Of a stretch of DNA of 64,000 bases, positions 1 through 9,211 are shown in pieces. Origin of the DNA: Symbiodinium natans (Eukaryota; Sar; Dinophyceae; Suessiales; Symbiodiniaceae); contig CAJNDS010001336.1 in the NCBI GenBank assembly GCA_905221605.1, positions 1-64,000 of the forward strand. The letters run 5' to 3'. Position numbers and translations under genes: made by a program. Below the pieces are notes generated by a model. The model did not search any database. It was not told the DNA's origin and saw only the letters and a list, made by a program, of their open reading frames with translations. Each line of letters starts with the position of its first letter. The first letter of the stretch is position 1.

Positions 1-470
1 TGTAAGCCTCAAGCCCTATAAGGTTATAAGGTTCTAAATCGTATAGGCAATGCCCAAACCTTAAGCCCTAAACCTTCAAACCCTATTGGGTTTAATGGTG
101 AAAAAACCTAAGGTCTGGGCATGTATACCTTCAGCGCCCTTTAGGGTTAAAACCTTTGAGCCTTTTAGAGCCCTGTAGGGTTTTAGGGTTCTGACCCCAA
201 ACTGTTCAGGGTTAAGGTTTACATTGCCTGAAACTTAAACCCTTAAGGTTTGCACTCTATAGGTTTAGGTTTACAATGCCTCAATCTTAAACAATAAACC
301 CTTAAACCTTAACTTTATGGGGTTTAAAGCTTAGGATTTAGGTTTAATTGCCAGCTTAGGTTTAAATGCCAGAATCTTACACCCTAAACCTGTCAACCTT
401 GACCCTACAGGGTTTCGGGGCTCCTCTTAAAAACCCTAAGCCATTAACCGATAGGGTATAAGAGAATAAG
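1..470. repeat. Degenerate telomere-like tract
   Basis: Many imperfect CCCTAAA and TTTAGGG units in both orientations are mixed with related words such as AACCTTAAGCCC. Similar short tracts recur near 1730, 5476, 6505, 6612, 6970, 8205 and 8525. The mixed orientation and decay argue against a working chromosome end; this is subtelomeric or telomere-derived DNA. Confidence 0.6.
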
Positions 471-628
471 GCTTGAAACAAAAACAGGGAGCGCAACGGA
501 GCAGAAGGGAGGGGAGGGGGGAGGGGGTGCGCACGTGTGGAGCGCAATGCAGTGGATGATTAATACTGCCACCATGTAGTACAGCAAAGGGCTTACATCA
601 GCTTTTGCAAGCACAAAACGCCGGTACA

Positions 629-720
629 TGGGGGGGGGGGGGGGAGGTTGCAAAAAAAGAAAGAAAATATAGATGCGTACGTATGCATGTATGTCTGTCT
701 GTATGTATGTATGTGCGTCT
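629..720. repeat. G homopolymer and GTAT/GTCT microsatellite
   Basis: A run of about 15 G starts near 630. A GTAT/GTCT-type tetranucleotide stretch follows at about 672-718. Simple sequence with no coding signal. Confidence 0.7.
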
Positions 721-1003
721 ACTTAATAAAAAAGAATAAACCGTATACACAACAAAAACACATACAGAGATCTTATTTCCTTGGAAAACAAATATGTACA
801 GACTATATATAAATACATACATAAACAGGAGGACTTTCGGGGAGGAAGCTTGGGTGCCCTGGGCCTGAGGGCACCTTTGTCCTCCTCGTTGCCGTCGATG
901 CGCCTCGGAGGTTCTGTTGGGGATGCGCTGGGCCTATGAGTATTTCCAAATGCCACATGTTTTTGGGGGAAGAAGAAGAAGCCATGTATTCCGCATAATT
1001 TAC

Positions 1004-1068
1004 CTTGTCATTGACAACCAAAACAGGCACAGCGTCGTTGCCAGGTAGTCGTTCTGCGTTTGGAGCGC
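1004..1068 (-). CDS. Candidate exon near the 3' end
   Basis: Acceptor CATCACAG then G; canonical donor GACAAG then GTAAAT. Two frames are open (ALQTQNDYLATT... or APNAERLPGNDAVPVLVVND). The sequence upstream (1070-1125) looks like a 56-nt intron starting GTGAGT. A possible last block lies at about 830-935. Confidence 0.4.
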
Positions 1069-4000
1069 CTGTGATGAGCAAGAAATATTGCAAGCCCTCA
1101 AGTGGAAAGCCCCTGAAAACTCACAGGAGCATTTGATCCAAAGTCCTCGATCCCCAAGAGAAGCAGGTTTACCATATGCCCTTCTTAGCCGCATCGCAGT
1201 GCCTGCGTCTTTTCTCGAAGCTCGAGGAGCCGCTTCTCCACCTTGGGGGTCGTTTCTTCGATCATCATACGGTGGCCCTTAAAACCCTCTGAACAAAGAC
1301 CATTCCAAAATATGATCCTTCTACACCCAACGAGGGAAAACATGAAGTGCTGCCAGGTGACTGCCTAGATAAGAGAGTCATAAGAACAATAATCACAAGA
1401 ATATTTCGCAATAACAAGAGAAACCAAAATGCTGTCAGCTTTTCTCTGGACATTAGCCCGAAAATATTGGGGTAATAATTTCGAACTGGTATTTTGGGTT
1501 CTGACTTATTCTCCGGCTCAACTTTCTTCCCCTTTGAACCTTAATCAACATATCATTTGTGATATTCCATTGGGTTTTAGTTTGATATAAATAGAGATAA
1601 CTCCTAAGGGGGGCTATAGTCAAGTTCAGCCGGAAGCGCCTTCTCCTGCGCCTTGAGCGCGAGCTGGAGTGCTTCCTCGAGCATCTTGTTCTTCTTCTGC
1701 AACAGGGCCTGGTCACCGTGCTCTCGTTTAGGGTTTTAGGGTTTAGGGCCTTGAATTGTAGCAAGGGGGGTATTTGCTTGTTCTGAGGACGATGATCCTC
1801 AGAGAATGTAGGAGAGTTGCAGGCAAAGCATGTGATAGTCATGTGCTGCCTACATAGCTCCACATCCTGATTTCGCCCTGCACCCGAACACATTTATTGC
1901 CATATGCGATTCTACAATGTTCAAAGATCCTCCTGCCTCTAAAGCCCTTTCCAAACCTGAACACCCCCAAAGCCTTAAACCACCCCAACACATCCCCCTA
2001 GGGCTGCGACTGGAGTGGGTGGGATAAGTGGGGAGGGGGGACAAGAGCTAGGAGGGGGGCCTGCATCTGCGCCGCGTTGCGTGCCTCGGCCTCCGCCGCC
2101 AACTTAGCGTCGACCTTGGGGACAGTTTAAGGCTTAAGGCTTAGGGTCACTTAGGGTGGTTGCAGGGAAAATTGGGGGCGTTTGTTTTGCTGGAGGAGGT
2201 CTCGGGCTTTTACGAAGAATGGCTTTGGGGCTCGGCAAAATGAGGAGGCCAAGGAAGCCAAAAACCGGGAGTTTTCGGGGTCAGGGAAGTGGCAGCAAGT
2301 GCACCCGTGGCCTCCATCTGGAGCTGCTGCTGAAGATTCTGGCGTGAGGCAACGTGCGTTAGGGTGAGGAGACTTGGGAACGGCCCTATTTGAACGTAAA
2401 AACAAGATTCGGGCATTCCCCAAGTGATTTCAGCACCGCTGTACGTGGCCCTTGCTAGCCGCAAGTGCTGCTCTGGTGCCGCTATGCTTTTGTCGGGGTT
2501 ATTGTCTGTTCATGAGCACACCCCCCCCCCCAAAAAAAAGTAGGCTTGTATCATGGCTTCAGGGAAATGCATCCACCCTGGGCCTAAAGCGCTTCCTTTA
2601 AGTCAATGGCAGTCCTGCGACTGCTTTTCAAAGGAGCCGATCTTCTTCTGCCTTGGCGCATGATTTCTTGGTCCAAACCTTTTTGCGGTGGGGCAGAGCT
2701 TTCGGGGGGATGAACTGCAATGGCTGCGCAAGAAAAGGCCTCCACTGGCGAAGCTTGAACACAAGGCCCATATTTCAGGGCAGATGATTTTCATGAGAAC
2801 TCCTAGAGCCCTAAACCTGCCAAGGCCCATTACTGGGGGTTTCCTACAATAGGGGCACCATTTCGTTGGGTACCCACAACAAGGCCTGAAAACTCCCTGA
2901 GAGCCCAGGGGCTTTTCCACACCTGCCGCCTCCGTCTTCTTGAGGTCGGTCTGCAGCGAAGCGATCAGTTTCGGTTTGACTGGGTTTGCGGGCTCCTTTG
3001 CTGTTTTGTGTGCCCTTGAACACGTCTGGATCTGTTGTGGGGGCAGATTGAGGCTTTCTTTCGGGCTAGGGCACACGATGCTTACCCACGGCAGGTGAGC
3101 CAACTGGCGGACTTTTTCCTTCAAAGGAATGCCGGCGTGGTCAATGCTTGAGAAGCGGTGCACGGTAGGTGCCCAGCAAGGTGGCCCACAAGCCCCTCGC
3201 CCTGCCACGCCACCATACCACGACCATCGCGCTCGAACTGACGAGCAGACCTCTCAAACCCCCCATCCTTGAACCACAACCCTAGCAAGTGACACCACGG
3301 CAACCCTCACAAACCATAAGCTTCGAAAGACTTCGAAAGACACTGTAGACCTGCATTCTAAACTCCGGCCTGGTGTTGCCGCAGCTGGTCCATCAAGGCG
3401 TAGACCTTATCGCCCAACTGCCTGGACATATTGGGGCCCGAACAAAGAGAGACTCATCCAGGTTGTTTACCAGGCGTGAACATAACATTGTGATTTGTCA
3501 CGGTCTTGCTGTTTTTGATGCCTTTTACCACAACCACGACCCTGTGCTTCTAAGTGATCGCATTCTTGGTGTAAGGGGTGGCACGCTCCACGCGTTTGGC
3601 GCACCCGCAAGCGACATCGGCCAGTTGTTTTGGGTCGACTTCGTGCTTTCCAAGCCTGAACAACTTCTCTCGTCCGCACCACTAAGACACTAAGGGCGCA
3701 CAAACTGCCATGGCTGTCGCTCCTCCGGTTAGGTTTCCTACTGGGTTTATTCTTTGAACATCGAAAAAACAGTGTGTAGTTCAGTGCATGGACCACATGT
3801 TTCACTGAACAAGGCAGCTTGATGCCCATGTCGTGCCCGAGATTGGGGTTTTCCGACAGCGTTGCGAGGTCTGCGGCGGGTTGTGTTGGTGGCTTTTTCG
3901 GGGGTGGTGGAGAACCTCTCAAGGTTGAGGGTATGAAGCCGTCTCGACAAGAGCAAGGAACAGAAACGATGCAGGCGGCCAAGCCAGGCTGAAACATGAC

Positions 4001-7000
4001 CCGACGGTAGCGCACCTGCCCTCGAAAGTGCTGTCGTTGCCCACATGTTCTGTCACACCTATGATGGAAATGCCACCACCAAGGCGGGTTGGGTCTTTTT
4101 GTTTTGGGCCATCTGTGTTTTTCGGTAACTTGCAGATCATGTATTGCATGGAGTAGCCAAAGACACTTCTGCCCCAAACACTTTTGCTGAACAGCGTCTC
4201 GAAGCCGGCCTACACAACAATTCTTTCAGCTAAAGGCTTCCATGCGCTGCCTGTGTATCATCGCTGAAAACCCACATCGAACCTTCTGTCGGGTGTATCA
4301 TTTGTGGCCTTCAGGAGCTTGAGTGACAAAGGTTCCCACCGAATTGGCAGTGTATCCAATAGCTACCCCTCCTCGAGAATCAAGCTTAGGATTGCCAGCA
4401 ATCAGTCCTTTCTTTCCACGAAAGACGTGCACTCAGAAAGCCACAGCACTCGGAAGGACTTGTCGGCCGAGCAGTCTCGAAACCGCGCTTCGAAATCTAC
4501 ATCGCACACGACAATACTCGACCCCTAATGTTGTCCCCAAATAGTAGCATTCCCTTATAATAAGGACCTCAATAAAGTACCTCTAATTTCGGAAACCCCC
4601 CATATGGGTATGGAGTGGAGAAGGGCGAAAGAGTGACGCATAATGAGCCGGACGAGTTTGGGGGAGCAAAAGCTGCTTGACACACCCAGTGGAGAGAACC
4701 CATCCAGAAACAGGGCCTGTTTTAACGCATCATGGAAGTGTTGGGGCGAGACTGTTGTGGTCGGGCGTTGGAATAGAGCCTCCAAGGCGCAGCAGGGATG
4801 GGGAAATGAGACATTCTAAGGGCGCGCGGTTGTGTCAAGATGTCAAAAGCACACGGAGGCGTCGCCAGTGTGCCTGTCAAGGCTTCTCAGGCTCCTCTGC
4901 AAACCTCTTGCCATCCCCCGGAGGTTTTGCACGTGTCGAGATACCAGAACATGTGGGAGTGCTTTCTAAGTTTCGCTGGCATTCTTTCCCTGACTTCGTG
5001 TTTGCACCAAGGCGCGGGGCTTCATGGTTTCGGGCTTTGCAGGGCTTGTGGCGTGAAACTGTGGGGCGAAGGCCCCCACGCAGTTAATGCACTGGTCGCA
5101 TGGACGTGATCGCCGTTTCGGGCCAGGCCTCTCTTCTCTTCCTCTTTGCGTCCGTGCCCGCTGTCGTTCTTGAACAACCACTCAAGCATTTGGATTCACG
5201 CACGCCATTCGTATTAACAAACGCGTGAACGGCAAATAGGTGCACGAACGAACCCGGAAGAAAACGTCCCATTTCTCGATCTTTAGAGCTCTTCATATGA
5301 GGGTTTCCGAAAATAGGGGCGCCCTTATGTTCCTGGAAGAAGGATTGGGGCATTTTGTTTTTTTTTTTTGGGGGGGGAGTTTGTGTGTGAGGGGAACCCC
5401 CACCCTCCCCTTTAAGTTGGGAAATAATTATGTGGAAGCCCAACTTTGGACTTTTGGATTAGGCTCAGAATGGGTCAGGGTTTAGGGTTTGCAGGGTTTC
5501 GGGTGGGTGATTAGGAGGAGGCTTCCATGATGCTTCTTTCCACGGACGCAGTTGTAAACCAAGCCAAAAAAGGAGATTGAGCGACACGACCGCCGACAAA
5601 CTCACTCAAACACATTCCTCCAACAAGTATGCTTGTTGTTCAAGCAAAACCAGAAATTGCATTTGTTGTGCGCATTTCAAAAGGTGCAAGAATTAGCTTT
5701 CCTGTAGATGTAGACTGAGAATTCACGCTGCCGCCGAGGGCGGGTTCAGGAGTTTAATGTTTGCGTTTGATGGCATCCTGGGGGCTGAACAACCTGAAGG
5801 AAGCTCGTGTAGCTCACCACAGTTCAGAGAGCGACGTCCAACCCAACCTGAACCCCGCAAACCCCCGAAAAAGCCCAAAACAAGGCGAATCCCCAAACCC
5901 TGGACCCTCGAATGCCTGAAGTTGTCGGCGCCAGCCTTGTTCTCTTCCTGACAAGGCTGTCCCCGCTTTGAGCGAAGACATGCAATTGATCAGCGCAGGT
6001 TTGAGAGTTGTCGAACCCGCCCCTGCCCGAACTACAGAACCCTTACAGTCCGTACATGGACACTCCAAGAGCTTCCCAAACTGCTGACAACCGGGAGGTG
6101 CCTGCATCTTGGTGTTCTGGTCCTCGGCGTCCCTCAAGGACTGCCGAAGTGCGTCCACCATCTTCTCGAGGCCATCCTTCGTTTTTTTTTTTTTTTTTTT
6201 TTTTTCGTTCTTTCTGGGGAGTTTGGGATGTGAACCTTCTGCAGGAGAAATGGGCGCTTCGGCAGAGTATGGGTTGTCTTAGACTTTCGAGTCTTGTTAT
6301 TCAGACTCGGACCCTACTAACCTACTGGTACGAGGATTCGGTGCTTGAAAATGCAGGGTCCATGCGGTAGGGGAGGAACGGATGATTCATGGCTTAAATA
6401 AAGCCTAAAAGCTTCATGGGCTAGCTGTGGCTCTGCAGTGTTGTGAAGCTTCTAAAACTCCCCGGTTTACACCAAAGCCTTCCAAGCCCCCCAAATCCCT
6501 CAAAACCTTCACCTCAAAACCCTAAACAACCCTAAACAACCCCCAAAACAACAACCCTAGAAAGCCGAGCAAATCCCCGAAACCTTGTTTTTTTTTGTTA
6601 TTGCGGGGGGCTAACCCTAACCCCAAACCCTAAAGGCCTTCCGCCTCTCCACCTCGGCTTTGCTCTGCCTCGAAAGCCGCGCCCGGAGCTTCGTCTTTGA
6701 GACTTAGGGGTGGGGCGGTTCCCCCTTATACTACCAGCTCCTTCATGGGGAAAATACTCGGGGATACTTTTATCCCTGTTAAGGACTGTTAGTATAAGGG
6801 GGAACATCCCAACTTAGGGGTCTTGAGGGACTTGACGGGGGTTTCGGGAGTTTAGGAAGCTTAGGGCTTCTCATGATCTGTGGCGCAAAGTGCCGCTCTG
6901 ACTATATGATGGAGATCTGGGAATGTTGGGGGAGGGGGGGGTGGGGGGGTTTGGCACGCCGGATAACCCCAAAGCCCTGAACCCTAAACCCTAAACCCAA

Positions 7001-8661
7001 ACGGTGGGATCCTCTCAGCCTCTAAGGTGCCGGCATCCACTTGTCGCGGTTGTCCGCGTCCATGTCAAGCTGCATCCTTGGTGTCTAAGTTCCCCCCGAA
7101 ATTGTGCCGGGGGGGGGGCTCTGATGGGTTAGAACTGAGTTGCATGGGTAGGCTGGGTAAGCTCATGTAACCTTACCCCGATGTTTCTAAAAAGGGGACT
7201 GTTAGGAGATCTTATTCGTTGGCACTTTCAGTGCGCTTGCAGGTTCAATGCTGTGCATCTCCATGCCATATTATGATAAAGTCTGCCCTCTTTTTTGGGT
7301 TGGCTATTTTATAAGGGAAACCAGAAAGGTAAAGGGTACCACTGGGCTACCAAGCAGAAAGGTCTCTTTTGTGTCAACACTATGGGGCTGCTTTGGGGAA
7401 TTTTCACACCCCGCCCCCGTTGTTTCCAGGGCCCCTCACTTGATGCCCTTTTTTTGGACCGTCAGCTCGTCCAGCGTTTCTCGAAGTCTGTTGATCGCCT
7501 ACAGGTGAGGCTTGTGGGGTAGGCCCAAAGTCGCATTTTCACTCTCTTCAACTCGCTTCTCTGCAGGCACGCCAGTGATGGACCGTGATGGCGGGAGCTG
7601 CTTGAGACCGTAAAGCCCTTATGAACGCTGAACCTTCGCACGGAGACCCTTGCCCAGGGAACCCATGTAACTCACAGTAACCCACACAACCCCCCATCCC
7701 CGGAACACGCCTCTGCTAAACGATGCTCGTAGACCTGGCAAGCGGCTCAGCGGGCCGAGCTTTTCAAAGCCATCTCACGGAAGAGAAAGCGCAGACAAAC
7801 GTGGGATGCGACGAAGCTGAGCTCACTCTGGTGTGTAAAGGGGAAAAAGCTTTTGGCACCTCGTTGTGCTGGATCTGCTGGAGGTATTGGACATTCCTTA
7901 GCGGCGTGGCTGGAAGAGGCTTCGGCCCTCACCCTCAACCCAAGCCCATGGAGCACGACCCTCCCTATACCACGTACCACCGTGGCTGGGCCCAACTGAA
8001 CCCGCAGCCTTCAAACCTCAACCTTAATCAACGAGCCTTTGCGCTTCTGACTCGCGGATAGCACGCGCATGCGGTAGTTGCCAAAAATACCCCCCAAAGA
8101 GTTCCCATAGCACTCTGTGCAAGGCCCCCCCTTGAAGGCCATTTTCCCCCAAGAACTGGACGTTTAGATCAACCCCCAATCTCCGCATCACAACCTTAGA
8201 CCCTAAACCACAAACCCTAAACCCTAAACCCTAAACCCCTAAGCCCTGCCAAGGTGCATGTCCTTGGACTCCTTGAGCTTGGACTCCAGCGCCTATGCCC
8301 AAACAGCTCGAATGCCAAGTTTCTGGGCGTTGCTTTTGGGGGATTGTTCGGGGCGTGCTTTAGGGTTTCAGGAGATTTTAGTGTCTTTTTTGGGGTCCGA
8401 AAAGGCGAGTACCAAGGATAAGGTTTGAGGGTTTCGAGAAAAACCCGGCGACACGCGAGAGTCCTGAGTATCGAGGCCCCACAGAAAACGCGCCTCCCTT
8501 TCGGGAAGCCCCCCGTTCCCATAAACCCTAAATAAACCCTAAACCCCAGCCCTTGCTACCTTCCGAATAGCTGTACAGAGCGAACTATGCTTGCAAAAAA
8601 CACCCCCTTGTCTCCCCGCCTCGATGTCGGCTTTCGCCTGGGCGCTGAAGTTCCGCTCTGC
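1004..8661 (-). CDS. Putative multi-exon coiled-coil protein gene
   Basis: On the minus strand a series of GC-rich coding blocks of 32-75 nt is preceded by an AG acceptor (usually AG then G) and followed by GT or, often, GC (five or more cases of CAG then GC). Blocks lie hundreds of bases apart, and the sequence between them is rich in telomere-like repeats. Translations are rich in E, K, Q, R, L and A with heptad-like spacing, as in a long coiled coil. Best-supported blocks, 5' to 3': 8661-8607, 8292-8247, 7896-7860, 7498-7440, 7076-7031, 6694-6638, 6176-6102, 5947-5916, 3421-3370, 3118-3086, 2979-2923, 2338-2305, 2114-2061, 1708-1640, 1241-1203, 1068-1004. Splice phases were not reconciled across all blocks, exons are probably missing, and one gene versus several is not settled. 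Frequent GC donors are a known dinoflagellate trait. The product's function is unknown. Confidence 0.5.
1203..1241 (-). CDS. Candidate exon, coiled-coil type
   Basis: Acceptor CCCCCAAG then G; GC donor ACGCAG then GCACTG. Thirteen codons: VEKRLLELREKTQ. Confidence 0.5.
1640..1708 (-). CDS. Candidate exon, coiled-coil type
   Basis: Acceptor GGTGACCAG then G. Translation begins ALLQKKNKMLEEALQLALKA, a textbook coiled coil. The 3' border is ambiguous between several AAG/CAG sites followed by GC or GA. TTTAGGG repeats stand directly upstream, at 1727-1750. Confidence 0.6.
2061..2114 (-). CDS. Candidate exon, coiled-coil type
   Basis: Acceptor CCCCAAG then G; GC donor ATGCAG then GCCCCC. Exactly 18 codons: VDAKLAAEAEARNAAQMQ. 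Confidence 0.55.
2305..2338 (-). CDS. Candidate exon, coiled-coil type
   Basis: Acceptor CACGCCAG; donor ACGG then GTGCAC. Translates as NLQQQLQMEAT. Length 34 nt. Confidence 0.4.
2923..2979 (-). CDS. Candidate exon, coiled-coil type
   Basis: Acceptor AACCCAG; donor GGCAG then GTGTGG. Translates as KPKLIASLQTDLKKTEAA. Confidence 0.5.
3086..3118 (-). CDS. Candidate short exon
   Basis: Acceptor TTTGAAG then G; canonical donor TGG then GTAAGC. Translates as EKVRQLAHLPW. The donor is the best consensus match in the region. Confidence 0.45.
3370..3421 (-). CDS. Candidate exon, coiled-coil type
   Basis: Acceptor TGTCCAG then G; GC donor CACCAG then GCCGGA. Translates as QLGDKVYALMDQLRQHQ. It touches the end of the capsid-like remnant, so it might belong to that gene instead. 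Confidence 0.35.
3410..4545 (-). pseudogene. Decayed capsid-like ORF, possible endogenous RNA-virus element
   Basis: About 1.1 kb of minus-strand sequence keeps protein-like character throughout but changes frame several times without clear introns. Pieces include VVCDVDFEARFRDC (about 4440-4530), GLIAGNPKLDSRGGVAIGY (about 4340-4415), FSKSVWGRSVFGYSMQYM (about 4130-4200), LATLSENPNLGHDMGIK (about 3810-3870), HEVDPKQLADVACGCAKR (about 3590-3645) and VVVVKGIKNSKTVTNHNVMF (about 3480-3540). Total length near 360 codons. The mix of beta-strand-like segments and Gly/Asn turns suggests a viral capsid. Dinoflagellate genomes are known to carry endogenous copies of dinoRNAV-type viruses, whose capsid is about this size. 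I did not match residues to a known capsid, so the family is an inference; a spliced host gene is the alternative. Confidence 0.35.
4583..5315. repeat. Inverted repeat pair, possible non-autonomous transposon
   Basis: CGGAAACCCCCCATATG near 4592 is matched in inverse orientation by CATATGAGGGTTTCCG near 5296, with further weak matching outside both. The 0.7 kb between shows no convincing gene. CCCTTAT occurs outside both arms (about 4552 and 5321) and might be a duplicated target. Confidence 0.35.
5916..5947 (-). CDS. Candidate short exon
   Basis: Acceptor CTTGTCAG then G; GC donor TTCAG then GCATTC. Translates as EENKAGADNF. Only 32 nt, so it could be chance. Confidence 0.35.
6102..6176 (-). 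CDS. Candidate exon, coiled-coil type
   Basis: Acceptor CGAAG then G; GC donor ATGCAG then GCACCT. Exactly 25 codons, including LEKMVDALRQSLRDAEDQN, a strong coiled-coil pattern. A T homopolymer of about 25 lies just upstream, at 6182-6206 on the plus strand, close to the acceptor. Confidence 0.6.
6638..6694 (-). CDS. Candidate exon, coiled-coil type
   Basis: Acceptor CTCAAAG; donor AAG then GCCTTT. Translates as TKLRARLSRQSKAEVERRK. The MITE-like foldback at 6702-6820 lies just upstream, in the adjoining intron. Confidence 0.5.
6702..6820. mobile_element. Small foldback element (MITE-like)
   Basis: Terminal inverted repeats of about 25 bp (6713-6737 and 6786-6810) share TTCCCCCTTATACTA without mismatch. 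The direct repeat ACTTAGGGG flanks both sides (6702-6710 and 6812-6820) and reads as a 9-bp target duplication. The 48-bp core is AT-rich and non-coding. Confidence 0.6.
7031..7076 (-). CDS. Candidate exon
   Basis: Acceptor ACACCAAG then G; donor CCG then GCACCT. Translates as MQLDMDADNRDKWMP. The donor hexamer GCACCT is the same as at the 6102-6176 block. Confidence 0.45.
7440..7498 (-). CDS. Candidate exon, coiled-coil type
   Basis: Acceptor ACCTGTAG then G; canonical donor ATCAA then GTGAGG. Translates as AINRLRETLDELTVQKKGI, with leucines at heptad-like spacing. Length 59 nt. One of the clearest blocks, having two good splice sites. Confidence 0.6.
7860..7896 (-). CDS. Candidate exon, coiled-coil type
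   Basis: Acceptor GCTAAG then G; donor GAG then GTGCCA. Translates as NVQYLQQIQHNE. Length 37 nt. Confidence 0.45.
8247..8292 (-). CDS. Candidate exon, coiled-coil type
   Basis: Acceptor GGGCATAG. Translates as ALESKLKESKDMHLG. It is followed directly by CCCTAAA-type repeats on the plus strand (8205-8240), so the adjoining intron begins in telomere-like sequence. Confidence 0.5.
8607..8661 (-). CDS. Candidate exon, coiled-coil type
   Basis: Acceptor TTTGACAG then GCAGAG. Translates as AERNFSAQAKADIEAGRQ. The donor is unclear: a GT lies 4-5 bases past the G run and a GA lies inside. It is the most upstream block found. Confidence 0.45.
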
Positions 8662-8685
8662 CTGTCAAAGCTGCAACTCAGAGGT

Positions 8686-9045
8686 TTTAGGGCTTTGGGT
8701 GTTGAGGGGTTTTACGGTCTAGGGCTTAGGGTGTTGAGGGGTTTTTAGGTTTAGGCCTTAGGGTGTTGGGGGGTTCAAAGGTTTAGAGCTGAGGGTGTTG
8801 GGGGGTTCAAAGGTTTAGAGCTGAGGGTGTTGAGGGGTTTTAAGGTTTAGGGCTGAGGGTGTTGAGGGGTTTTAAGGTTTAGGGCTTAGGGGGGGTTTTA
8901 AGGTTTAGGGCTGAGGGTCTTGAGGGGTTTTAAGGTTTAGGGCTGAGGGTGTTGAGGTTTTGATGTTTAGGGCTCAGGGTGTTGAGGGGTTTTAAGGTTT
9001 AGGGCTTAGGGTCAGGGTGTTGAGGGGTTTTCAGGTTTTGAGACT
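8686..9045. repeat. 32-bp telomere-derived satellite, about 11 copies
   Basis: The unit reads CTGAGGGTGTTGAGGGGTTT plus TAAGGTTTAGGG, 32 bp in all, each copy holding one TTTAGGG. Copies vary by a few substitutions and short deletions. The array ends where LINE element A begins. Confidence 0.75.
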
Positions 9046-9211
9046 TGGTTTGTACTTTGTGGCCGCAAGCTCAAGCGAAACGGAAGTTGCACCTAAAGAC
9101 AACCAAATCCTACGAGACACGACCTCGGCTATACTTATACAAGAGTGTAAAGAGGGGTAGATTTCACACCCGTCTTATCTCTGAGTCGTGTCGAGTCAAC
9201 AAAGTCTCACG

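Noticed and set aside
2603-3208. 201-codon minus-strand ORF
   Set aside because: It merges two candidate exons with intervening intron-like sequence; low coding character between them.
7723-8061. 112-codon plus-strand ORF
   Set aside because: It lies antisense to a better-supported exon (7860-7896) and has no domain.
1-9045. Genuine telomere
   Set aside because: TTTAGGG units are degenerate, in both orientations and mixed with coding-like blocks; no long perfect array at the end.
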